64,000 nt of DNA from Akebia trifoliata (taxonomy: Eukaryota; Streptophyta; Magnoliopsida; Ranunculales; Lardizabalaceae). The translations under genes were made by a program, and so were the position numbers. This document shows positions 44,311-55,400 of the stretch, piece by piece (within the stretch, counting starts at the first letter, position 1; each line of letters starts with the position of its first letter). Under the pieces are notes generated by a model, which had not been told where the DNA came from, did not search any database, and saw only the letters and a list, made by a program, of their open reading frames with translations. The DNA lies in NCBI GenBank assembly GCA_017979445.1, contig CM030705.1, forward strand, positions 12,252,679 to 12,316,678. The letters run 5' to 3'.

Positions 44311-47300
44311 ATGTTTCTGGCTTCCCGCAAGAGTAAAAAACACTTGAAGAAGTCAATCCAAGTAAGCTCAAAGTTTTTTTAAGTATCAGACAATTTGCCT
44401 CAAATATTTAGGTCTTGTTAGGTAATAATGTCAATTTCTACGATTGTTGACTGTTATAGCATTAACTATCAAGAAACGCTAAGGTTAAAATTATGTTTAA
44501 TAAACTGTATTTGAAAATTAGTATTTTTTATTTCATAAAAATAATTGTAGCTGTAAGATTCTGATAAATTGACTAGAATACCCTTACTTATAACTAATGA
44601 ACTAGATATTTATTTTTATCAGATCAGTCAAATAAATTAAATAAATAATATTAAATTATAGTTAAATAAAAGATTAAATATTAATAAATTATACTTAAAC
44701 ACACAATCAAATTTTTGACAACATCTCCTCTATAAATAGTGATCAGGAAAATTTCTACATGATCAAGTCAATATGAACATATTTAACATATGTCAATTAT
44801 AACCTTAACAGAGATATACAATTTAAAAGTGCTTGAAAATAAAAATAAAAATGAATTTTGATAGAGAAAAATGGAAGCATATGAGACTCATTTTCAACAA
44901 CATAAGATGATTTGAACATATTTTATTTAACCTATCCCAAGTTTTTGGGACAAGGATATACAGTTGTTGCTGTTGCTTATGTTGTAATAAACATAAATAA
45001 AAATGTAGAAATTGATGTTTTGATAAATGTATTTTGAGATAATATGACCTTTTGTATTCTATTTAAAGTTAAAGATAACTTACTAAATGCACACCAACAA
45101 TTTTTTTTTTGAATTACATGGTCATACTCATAAGACGAAAATCATTAATAATTTATCAAAAATATCACAAAGGATGGCCCACCACCATTTGTTATCATTT
45201 AAATCGAATCAATTAGATTTCAGTCAAAATCAAAATAACAAAATGAAGAATAAATTTTAGTATGAAAATCGTATTTGTTCGAAATAAAAAAAATAAAGGG
45301 TTTATGATAAAATGGATCGATCAAATAGGAAATAATTTTTTTCATGGATAAATTAGTTGAAATAGAAAAGAATCATGAACTATCATAATATTTTTTTACT
45401 CAAAATGCATAGAAGATGATTAAAAGCAAAGAAAAAGAAGAAAGAAACATAATTAGTGAAAATTTTAATAAATTGTGTTGAGATGAATTTACTTTGGTGT
45501 AGACGATGAAATTTCTTTCTTGAGAATCATTTTGTAACAAATGTCAAAGGTTTTTATTCAAGAGATATCAAATAAGGAAATTAATTAATCTATAAGGATA
45601 TAAACGATATTTCACCTTACCTCTTATTGTAATTTTTGCTTAATGCAAACTCGATTTTGTAAAACACCATCAACATGTTTTTAAAAAATATGTCAATTTA
45701 CCTCTATTATTCATCACAATTTGTTATCAAACTGATTAGGCTTCTTTTAAGTCGTTTTTCTCGTCAAAAACGTTATTTAATATCGTTATCAAACACAAAC
45801 TAAGCATGCAACTATAATTAAATAAATGATGTGTGTAGTTAAGCTATAAAGTTTAGATTACATCATAAGATCACAAATGATTAATAAATAATCAAATATA
45901 TTTAAATGAACGTTTAGCCATTACTTTGACAGTAACAAATGGTATATTTATAATGATCGCTAACAAACTGATTTGCTATTGTAATCTGATAGTAAATAGT
46001 AGCAAATGATATTATGTGTGGGTCATTACACGTGGACTAATTTCAACTCCATATGGATGAATAATAATAAATGATGTATTATTTTGAATCTATTGAGTTT
46101 TACTTTAATTGATGATATCAGCTATTCATTAAAAATAAGATAGTATTAAACTAATTGATGTGCTTAGTTACAAGTAGATGATGTAATTAATTAAACTTGA
46201 ATTAATGGTGGTATCAATCATTCAACTACATTTTTTTTTCTTTTTAATAAGGTGAACACAAGACATTTAAAACACACTAGTTGGATTGAAGAAATAAAAT
46301 AATAACTAAAATAGTTATTTAAATTTAAAAAGAGAGTACTTACATGATAACATAAACAAATAATGAGGCTACAAATAAAATCAAACACAATAAAATAAAG
46401 ACTTTTAATGAATTAATATTCAATTATTCATGAAAATAATTATAATTATGATCATACGTGAGAATTCCAAGGAAGCTTCTAAAAAATTCATAGAGACGAC
46501 TAAAGTATCATAATAAGCTTTCAAATAGAAGGGAGTGAAAATTCAAAAGAACAAAAACACTCAATTAAAAATTTGTTCAAATCTATATCAAAAAATTCAT
46601 GTTTGGAACTTGTGGAGTAAATCATTGAATCCCAAGTTGCAATATCAAAAATGTACTACAACCAGTTATATAAATGCTTGATATGGAAGTTTAGAAAATT
46701 TATTCTTTAAATGGTTACTAAAAAAAGTGGAAGTCATTACTCTTCGACCTAAGTTACAAGAATCATCCACATAAAGTACAATTTTGACTATATTAAGTCC
46801 AAGATGACACCAAGTGTACACCTATCAAGATATTCTAAAACTAGAAATTGTTACTAAATATGATACTTGTTCTTTAAATAATCACGTTTTATGGAATAAT
46901 TATTCTTAAAATTTCTTATATTTAAAGGTTGCTTATGCACTCACGTTTCTTAAAGTTTTTGAAATCTTGAAATCCATTATTTGTTTTCACTCCATGTAAG
47001 TCTATAAAAGATTGCCACTATATCCACTCTATAGTTCATTTTTTTTTATCATCATTATATTTTTCCTCTTAAAAGACAAGAACTAAGTTTGAATATATTG
47101 TCATTACTCTAGTTTGACTGAATTTAAAAATGTCTATTCATTTTCTATGTAGCATTCTTTTAGTCATATGCATACCCATATTTTTTTAACTTTTCAAAGA
47201 CTAATAAATGCATGAGTATTGTTCGTTAGAAATGAATGAGAAAAATGAGAAAATAATGATAGAGAGATGAGAGAAATGTTTAAGAGAAAAATGAAATCAG

Positions 47301-48564
47301 TTGAAGAAATGATGTCAATGGTAATAAATGTTTTGTTACAGATATTGCACATGAGACTAATAGTGCAAAATTGTATTTTTGTATTTTTAATTGTAAATAA
47401 AAGTCTATGTGTGTATGTGGAGAAGGAGAGAGAAATTATTTTATGTAAACGAAATACAGTAAATGGAAATAAACAAATAGTAAAGAAACATCATATTTGA
47501 TAATTTCAACTATAAATTTGATATCAAACTTCAAACATTGAAGATAATTTATTTATAACCAACTCAATCAAGTAATATTTAATGTTCAATTAATAAAGCA
47601 AATCTATCAATAGCCAAATTAAACAATAGAACAAATTGAAATTCGTATATTGTTAACAAAAATGTCACAAGTTTTTTTTTTAAGTATTTAATAAAATACT
47701 TAACATTCATTAAAAAAATATTCAATTTTTTTCTAAAAAAATGTTAACATTTTCATTTCATACTTTGTTGGAGCAATATTTTTCTCATTTCTTAAGTATG
47801 GATATGGATGCATCAATTGGTTTTCCTAGAATCCTTTCATCATTTGCATTCATAGTTTAGAGATAATTTTCTTATAAGAAATTCAAATAGCGATGAGGAG
47901 AAATAAGATAAATCATGAAAAATAATAACACTCACAACTTTTACTACGTACCTATGAATCAAATTCATGAAAATGATGGGTGGTAACAATGAAAACCCTC
48001 AACTCATTGGATGGTTCAACAATTATAAGCATGAACATGTAAGAGAAAATAAAAATAAAAAGTAATTCGTTGGACTATTCAACATTTTAATAAGCATGAT
48101 CAATTTTAGTATTCGAATTAATAAATAATGTAAAATGCTGGCAGCGAGTTAATTCTTTTTTAATAAATTTTTGAGAAAAAATAAAGTATCATTTTACCCT
48201 TTCATTATTACTCATTGCATATACCTTAAGTTACCAAAAAATGTAGAACTACATCCCACTGATTGAAAAAATCATTTATTCCCATCGATTGAAACCTATA
48301 AATTTTTACCAAAATTTTTAAATAAAAATTTATTTAGGAGGATAAAGGCATAATGACCATTACACTTCAAAATTTTCACATCATTTGGTGTTGGATAGAT
48401 TTGAATCAATAGAGATAAGTATTATTAAGGTTTTATAATTCATTTTAAAAAAATAGTTTTATCTCATATGGAATGACCAAAAAGCATAATGACATGAAAT
48501 CCTTTTCATTTTCATGTATTATTAACATTTGAAATAAATATTAAATTTTTTTTTTCTAAACCAT
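44311..48564. other. No gene seen (about 4.2 kb)
   Basis: Very AT-rich, with scattered A- and T-runs. Short open frames such as 47267-47500 lack similarity, splice support or codon structure. No transposon ends were recognised. Confidence 0.5.
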
Positions 48565-48757
48565 TCGATAGGTGCAGATTCGGTTGGGGCCAAGGAATCT
48601 ACTCTTTCTATGGTTTCAAGTTCAAATCCCACAACCCATAAAAAATCTTGGTGGCCAGGTATCACTCCACGTAGTGGGGTATAGCCTGAGTGCGGGGCGT
48701 AGGGACTAGTATGGTGCGTGCAAGCTGGCCCGGATACCCTTCGTTATAAAAAAAAAA
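48565..48757 (+). mobile_element. tRNA-derived SINE, copy 2
   Basis: It is related to the SINE at 43505. It has an A-box region with GGTGCAGATTCGGTTGGGGCC, a B-box AGTTCAAATCCC (48619-48630), and the tail GCGTGCAAGCTGGCCCGGAT, then ACCCTTCGTTATAAAAAAA. The shared GCAAGCTGGCCC and TACCCTT tail shows one family. A target duplication is not clear, so it is probably older or truncated at the 5' end. Confidence 0.82.
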
Positions 48758-48775
48758 TGTGAGAGAACAAATTTG

Positions 48776-49109
48776 GTATGTACATACTAAATAAATTGAT
48801 AAATTTAAAAATATTATAGATATTCAATTGGTATGTCTATTCTGAACATGTTTTATCAGACTCGGTGGGTACATATTGAGTCTACTATATAAAATTCGGT
48901 ACAAGGTTATCAAGCAGAACTAGAAAATTGTCAAAGTTTATTTGGTATCTTAGTACCGAATTTGTTTAAACATGTTTGATACACACCTGTCGAATGTGTT
49001 TTGAAACTATCAATATGAACCCATCGAACATAATTGATTTTTTTAAATTATTTAACTTCGTCAACAATATCAACGTAATTACCTACTATCAATCATATGA
49101 GAAACTTTG
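48776..49109. repeat. Weak repeat shared with 50720-50945
   Basis: Both stretches carry CAGACTCGGT, GTACATAT(T/C)GA, TACAA and ACAGA/GCAGAACTA words in the same order. Similarity is low; they may be two pieces of one old element surrounding the MULE relic. Confidence 0.4.
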
Positions 49110-49440
49110 AATCATTTGATATGTTTCATAGTCGAGATGACCATGTAAACAGGTTAGAAAAACTGGTAGGACTGTTAAGGCTATCCTAATAGTATTAAGA
49201 TTAAATCATCAAAAAGGTAAAATTCCCAAAATATTTTTTCGTTGTGAAAGGGATGAAACTTATAAAAGGTCTAATAATGATAGAGATGAAAATTATGATA
49301 AATGATTGGGTACCAAAAGATGCTTATGTCATTTTTCTTTGAGAAGTTTGAAATTACTAGAAAATGATTAGTGGAAGATCAAAGTGATATGTGATTCTCA
49401 CAATCACGATAGTGCCTAGTATTTTGAGGGGCATTCATTT
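49110..49440 (+). pseudogene. FAR1-type DNA-binding domain of a Mutator-like transposase, relic
   Basis: FDMFHSRDDHVNRLEKL (near 49117) is followed after a shift by CERDETYKRSNNDRDENYDK and a stop (near 49240). Near 49370-49440 comes WKIKVICDSHNHDSA, a stop, then YFEGHSF. The pattern CERSGxYR, W(K/T)xxVxCGxHNH and EGHSFAGRL is the FAR1-like zinc-binding domain in plant MULE transposases. The zinc-ligating cysteine and HNH are still readable. The catalytic domain was not found; the sequence is cut right after EGHSF by an inverted-repeat structure. Confidence 0.7.
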
Positions 49441-49442
49441 AA

Positions 49443-49589
49443 TTATAGACAATAATTATTGAGTGAAAAACAACTATTGTTTTTATCATTATAATGACAT
49501 GTAATGTGTCATGGAATAATACAATAGTTGTTTTTCACTCAATAATTATTGTCTATAATGATAATGACATGTATTATTCCATGACACAT
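49443..49589. repeat. Two interlocking perfect inverted repeats
   Basis: Arm A (49443-49480, beginning TTATAGACAATAATTATTGA) is the exact inverse of A' (49521-49558), 38 bp without mismatch. Arm B (49504-49522, ATGTGTCATGGAATAATAC) is the exact inverse of B' (49571-49589). B lies in the loop of the A stem, overlapping the first two bases of A', while B' lies outside, so the two stems exclude or interlock with each other. The word ATAATGACATGTA also occurs twice directly. Confidence 0.95.
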
Positions 49590-49793
49590 TCTCCAAACTA
49601 TCAAATAAAGAGATTAATACAATACTACAATAATAAAGTCTATTTACAACGTGCGAGAAAATTGATATGTCAAGTACCAACACATAAAAAATGAGAGATC
49701 CACTTACGATTATTTTAGGTGATAATATTTTTCAAAGTCAAATCCCACCAATAATAAAGATCATTTACAATATATAGTCAAAAATGAAAAAAA

Positions 49794-49860
49794 TATGATA
49801 TATCGGGTATCGATACATCAACAAGATGATATATCGAGTATCGATACATCAACAAAAAGA
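49794..49860. repeat. Tandem duplication, unit about 32 bp
   Basis: GATATATCGGGTATCGATAC followed by ATCAACAA is repeated as GATATATCGAGTATCGATAC followed by ATCAACAA. Each unit contains the palindrome GTATCGATAC. Confidence 0.9.
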
Positions 49861-52184
49861 TATTTATATAAGATTTCTTTAGGTGATAGTGCATTTCAAA
49901 GTGAAATGGTGATGTATCAACGTATATTATAGATGTAAAGGATGTACACAGGGGATGAAAATCATTGGTTTAGAGTAGTTGTTGGACTTTTGGGTATGAG
50001 TAATGATAATTATTGAACCTAAGTAAGATGTAATTTGATGGATGAGTTGATATTATTTTGAGTTCATTATTATCAAGAATTCGGGGGTGATGCATGGGTT
50101 GATGATTTGCATAAAACTCTCATTTTTTAAATATAATTTTTGTACTAATTAATATTGGATGACTATGCTTAATATGGATCATCTTATTATTTTGCGCTAC
50201 AATGTTGTTATACTTCACATATCAAGGCAACAATGCTTAACATTTTTGTCGTTACGATCAGTAGCACTAACTACAGTAGGACTATAAATCATTGTGATCA
50301 ATTTCATAGATGGTAATGTTATTTGACTTTTTATGCAATAAGGATGTCTAATATCTCTAATCATTGTTGTTTGGATAAATCACCATTGTCCATTGACATC
50401 AAATATAGCGATTATGTTTTCGATAGGATTGAACAGTTTAGAGCAATGATTAGATTAGATGTTGCACTACATGAAGGTCTAATAATCCTCAACCTCGTGA
50501 ATGACTGACTATGTTCTTGTTTTGCATGTGAACGGTTCGTTGATTTTTGAGGTATGCAAGCTTTTATTTTTTGAGGCTTGTGAGTCATCATATTTATATT
50601 ATGAAAGTATTCATGTAACTATTTGATGTGATATATTTCTATTTTGTCGTTACTTGTAAACATTAAGTACATGGTGAAACATAATTTTGATGAAAAGTAA
50701 AATTTAAAGAAATTTGATATTTGTTCAGTACCACATTATCGAATTAAACAAATCAGACTCGGTAAGTACCTACCGAGCATTTAATACAAATTTGATGAAC
50801 GGTATTGAACAAAAACTAGTAACTTTGAATTGTATATTTGATACCCTTACACTAAAATTTGCAATAAACACGCAGTACGTACATATCGAATACATTGTAC
50901 AAAATTTGGTATTGGATTACCAAACAGACTAAAAAACTATAAATAAAATGTGAATCAAACCATATGACACAGAAACATTAAAATTATATTCAAATAGAGA
51001 AAATGAACTTAATTGACATGTATTATACATCACAATGAGAAATCCTACGGGTTTCCAAAGAAAAAAAATGATTGTGCCTAAACCATACAATGATGAGTGA
51101 TCAAAACACAATGCAGGTTTAGATTATAATCTTGAATATGAGAATGAGAAATTTATCAAATGAAGCATAAGAAGATGTGAGAGCTTTCGGTTATTAAGTT
51201 TGTAACCGTTGGGTAGTGGGTGCAATGAGCATTCAGTAGCTTGGTTTGAGTGTAATCGTTCGATACCCAATGAGTGGGTGCAATGAGAATTATTCAAGAA
51301 ATAAGTTAATTACATGTTTGCAAATAATTATTTTAAAGTTAATGTGGGTATCGTGAGTAAGCGGGTGCAATGAGCCATTTCAGTGTATGCAAATAAAGCC
51401 ACCTTATTAGGGATCATGCCCATCTTTTCAAAACTCGGTTTGTTGTTTCATCTCATTGCATTCATGGACGAGATTAACTTGTCTTAGACAAGACAACTTG
51501 TCTTGTACGAAATAAATCATTTAACTCGATTTACAATTATTTATATGAAAATAATTGTAATTTTTCATAAATATAATATAAATTATAAGATATTTAGTAA
51601 TAAATTATATTTTATTAGATAATATATATTAAATAATAAATAAATGAATTATTTTAATTAAGATATGCAAAATCCTAATTGATTCATCTTGTTTATCTCG
51701 CGAGATTCTGCGTCATTGAAATGTCTTGTTTATCTGTCTCATTCATGGATGATACTTGGTCTGAAATCATGTTGGGAGCAAATTTTCTCTAGTAATTTTT
51801 TTAAAATTTACATAATAGATCTTGTGTGAGTTTTTTTGTTGTTGTAAATAGTCCCTAATTTTTGAACCATGACTTGATAATACATTTAATAAACTTTTTC
51901 TTTTTTATTCACATACTTCGATTTTTCAACATTGATTATAATCATTTCTAACAATTTTTATTTTATTATTTATTTATTTATTATGAATGACTAATGGAAA
52001 ATGATATACTTCTAATTTTAAATAATTAGATGTATTTTTTAATTTTATTATATATTATCTCAGGTCAGGTTGGGCTATTAGATTTTATGCCCTTGTCGTG
52101 GTTGGATTTGGAAATAGTAAGCGCACCTAAGCTCCATCTTCTTTATGGACTAGAAACGCTATATAGCCTTTTTCATTCGTGTTA
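49861..52184. other. No gene seen
   Basis: About 2.3 kb of AT-rich DNA. GGGTGCAATGAG occurs three times at about 51217-51372. Words CATTCATGGACGAGA and CATTCATGGATGATA near 51460 and 51742 suggest an old MITE. No coding similarity was recognised. Confidence 0.5.
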
Positions 52185-52428
52185 GTTCAACGGGCCCATT
52201 TTCCTTAGGTCCATCTCGCACCACCTTCGGACTTAGGAGTCTCAGCCCACATATTTCTCGGTACGGTCGCCATCTTTCAATTTTCCAACAAAAAACCAAC
52301 CACCCTCTTTGCCTCGTTCACTTCGCCAAAGGTGCAACTTAACAGCACCCACTCTGTAAATCTCCACCACTCTCCTCTGCCTCTAACTTCGAATCACCTG
52401 TCATCTCTCATTCTGATTCTCTTCAACA
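52185..52428 (+). promoter_or_regulatory. Promoter / 5' UTR of the FabZ gene
   Basis: GGGCCCAT near 52191 and AGCCCACA near 52244 match the TGGGC(C/T) core of plant site II elements when read on either strand. These are common upstream of housekeeping and plastid or mitochondrial protein genes. A CT-rich leader, typical of plant 5' UTRs, runs from about 52310 to the ATG. No canonical TATA box was seen. The motifs are observed; their role is inference. Confidence 0.45.
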
Positions 52429-55400
52429 ATGGAGGCAACATCTCTCTCGAATTCTCTCCTTTCTCCTCTCACTCCTCACTCCTCGCTCTCTCCCCAAACC
52501 CTCGATCTTGTCTTCTTATCTTCTTCTTCGCTTGCGCATCAACGAAGAACCTCATCGCTTCGAATCTCTGTTTCCAAATCGATATCTCGTTTTTCCTTTC
52601 TTGAATCGAAGAATCGAAGTAACTTCACCACTTATTGTTCTGTAGATGTTGTCGAAGGATTAGAGAAGGAGATTCCAATCGAAAAGAGTACCTTTTTGTT
52701 CCAAATTCTCATGTTTACTACCTTTGTAGTTGTATTCTTCCCGATTAAAACTGATCGAGTGTTCTTGTTGCAGATTATCCAGCATTTCCTACTGTAATCG
52801 ATATCACACAGATTCGTGAGATTTTGCCTCATCGGTGAGCAATTTTCATTGTGATTTTAGGCAGTTTCGTTGAATCACGTTTGATGGGAATCTTAATTTT
52901 TTGGTGGTTTAGGTATCCGTTTCTTTTGGTGGATAGAGTGATCGAATATAATCCTGGTGTTTCGGCTGTTGGAATTAAGAATGTTTCAATTAATGATAAT
53001 TTCTTTGAGGGGCATTTTCCTGAGCGGCCGATTATGCCTGGTGTTCTCATGGTCGAGGTATTGCACATTTTCATAATCTGCAATTTTGAATGCTGTTAGT
53101 AAATACTGTAGAACATCTGTAAATAGTGTATTTTATTTTGCTTTGCTTTGGTGGATCTGTTATTTCTTTAGCAATTGATACTATTTGAAAGAATTACGAG
53201 TTTATCCTACTTTGTATTTAGAGATGATCTAGCATTAGGGCTTTGTCTTGTGCTTTAAATCTTGAAAGTAGATGCATTGTTATTAATAGATCTTTTGTGG
53301 TGCTTGTTATGATGAACCACTAAAAAAAAAATACTCGTAGTTTGATTTTTTCCTTAAAAAAGCTAAACCTCAAGGCCTTTAGCTTCTTTGGAATTCAGAT
53401 GGCTGGAGTTTGAGATCTTGTCGGTTGGGATGTGAGAGTAAATTTAAGTTGATAGAGGAATCTGAATCTCTCTTTTTTTAAGCTCTTTGTAGAGATTATT
53501 TGGCTACATGTGTCTATGACAAGGGCTTCGTCCTTGAGATGGTGTTTGGTATTAGTGGAGCGAAAAACCTTTGTGATAGGAAAGGAATTCAGTAGCAAGA
53601 TGGGAACTTTGGTGTTAAAAAAAGATAATTGGATTGTGGGGTCGTGTGTGTGTACCCTATGTTTCAGTTGGTTGGAGAGAACTCATTGGTAATCTTTTAT
53701 CAGGAAACAAAGGGAAAGGCCTGATTGTCATTTTAGTGGAGAGGAAGAATACTAGGCGTACCTTTATTTAGTCTTTGATCCTTGACGGAGCCCCCAAATG
53801 CCAGAACTTGAATGTTACATTTCCTACAAGGAGACTGGATTTTGATGGAAATAAGTTGTCGAAGCTATGGGGAGTTTGCTCAGGCCCAAGTTTCACATGT
53901 CCCATGATTGACCATATTTTTAGTCATCAATAAACCCTATAGAAGATTGTAGTAAAGTGATTTGTAGGGTATCGTTATTGGCCGGGGATTGCGGGTACTC
54001 CTATTCTAAAGAGTCATAATAAATTTTAGTTAGTTTAATTAACAAATTGAAAACAAACATATTACACAAATTTGTAGGGGTTTCAATTTTGACGATTCGG
54101 ATTAAAAATAATAATAATAATAATAAAAAGAAAAAAATAATAAAAATAAAAATAAAAATTAAAGAAATAAATATTTACAATTGATCATCTTCTCTCACAA
54201 TTCAGAAAAATAAATTCATTAAATGACTAATCAAATTGCTTCAACATAGATAACGAATTTTATGCCTTAATTACATATCCGAATTGAATCAAAATGCAAG
54301 CCTAAAGAGATCATGCATCTTATAAATTCCTTCTTAGATAATCCCTAGGATTTTGGAAAAGTCCATCACCGAGTTATTTTGATTAAGCAATCAAGTTAAT
54401 ACTTAGCGTATCCTTACAACTTCTTAAACAAATCATTAAGATCAAAAAGAATTATGATTCAATAACCTACTCTTCAAACCTATGGAAAAGTCCATGGCTA
54501 AAGAACATGTAATTTTCAGATCACAACTATTGTTCATAGTTTTTACCACTTTTAAATCATATTCCAAATCAATTAGGTGATTAGAGATACAATTATGGCT
54601 TCAATGACCGTTAATATCAAGGTTTTCAATATGACCAAACTGAAAATTCAGCATACATAATTAAAATTCACTGATTCATGTGTCTACATATCACCAATCC
54701 GAAAACATCAATTAATGAATCTGAAAGTCACTAACTCATTGAATTAAAAATTTCCAACTTAAAAATCCAACAAGATGTTCTTTAATCCAAAAGCAACCAG
54801 GGTTGCAATAATAAAAATAAATAAAAGTCATAAGGGTTACACTTTTTAACACAACCAAAGAAGTTTGAGATGTGTTGGTGGTGATGTTCCTCACGGCGAT
54901 GATGTTGATGGTTGAAAACGAATACAAGCAGCAACGTTGTAAACTTCTTGACAATAATGTTGCTGAAAAATTTCAGCAACTTCTCCTTCTTGACAGCAAC
55001 TCGTTGGCCCCCTAGTTCCCCAAGTTTCAGCCACTTCTTTCCTAAAGAAAAGATTAAAAAAAAAAGAAAACCCTAATCGAGAGAGAGCAAAAGAGAGAGA
55101 TAGAGATCTTCCTTTTTTTTTTCTTTTACCCGTTCTTCTCTTCCTTCTTAGAAGCTAACCAAATCTCCTAAAAAAAATCCTAAATCTTATCCTCCAATAA
55201 CAATATATAAATCTGACTAATTAAAATAAAATAAAGTCCTAATATAATTAGGAAAGTGGTGTTTTAGTTGGAATTTTCGTGCACTAGATTTGGAGACTTT
55301 CGAAAATAAACCTCGTCAAATTTTTAACAAATTCGCGTCAAATTCGCGTCAATAGTTTACGTGCAGCAACTTCAAACCCAATTTTGAACTTGATACAGTC

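Noticed and set aside
47267..47500. Small protein gene
   Set aside because: It lies in AT-rich DNA with no similarity, splice sites or promoter; the length is within chance expectation.
51180..51780. MITE defined by CATTCATGG words
   Set aside because: The repeats are direct, not inverted, and no element ends or target duplication could be set.
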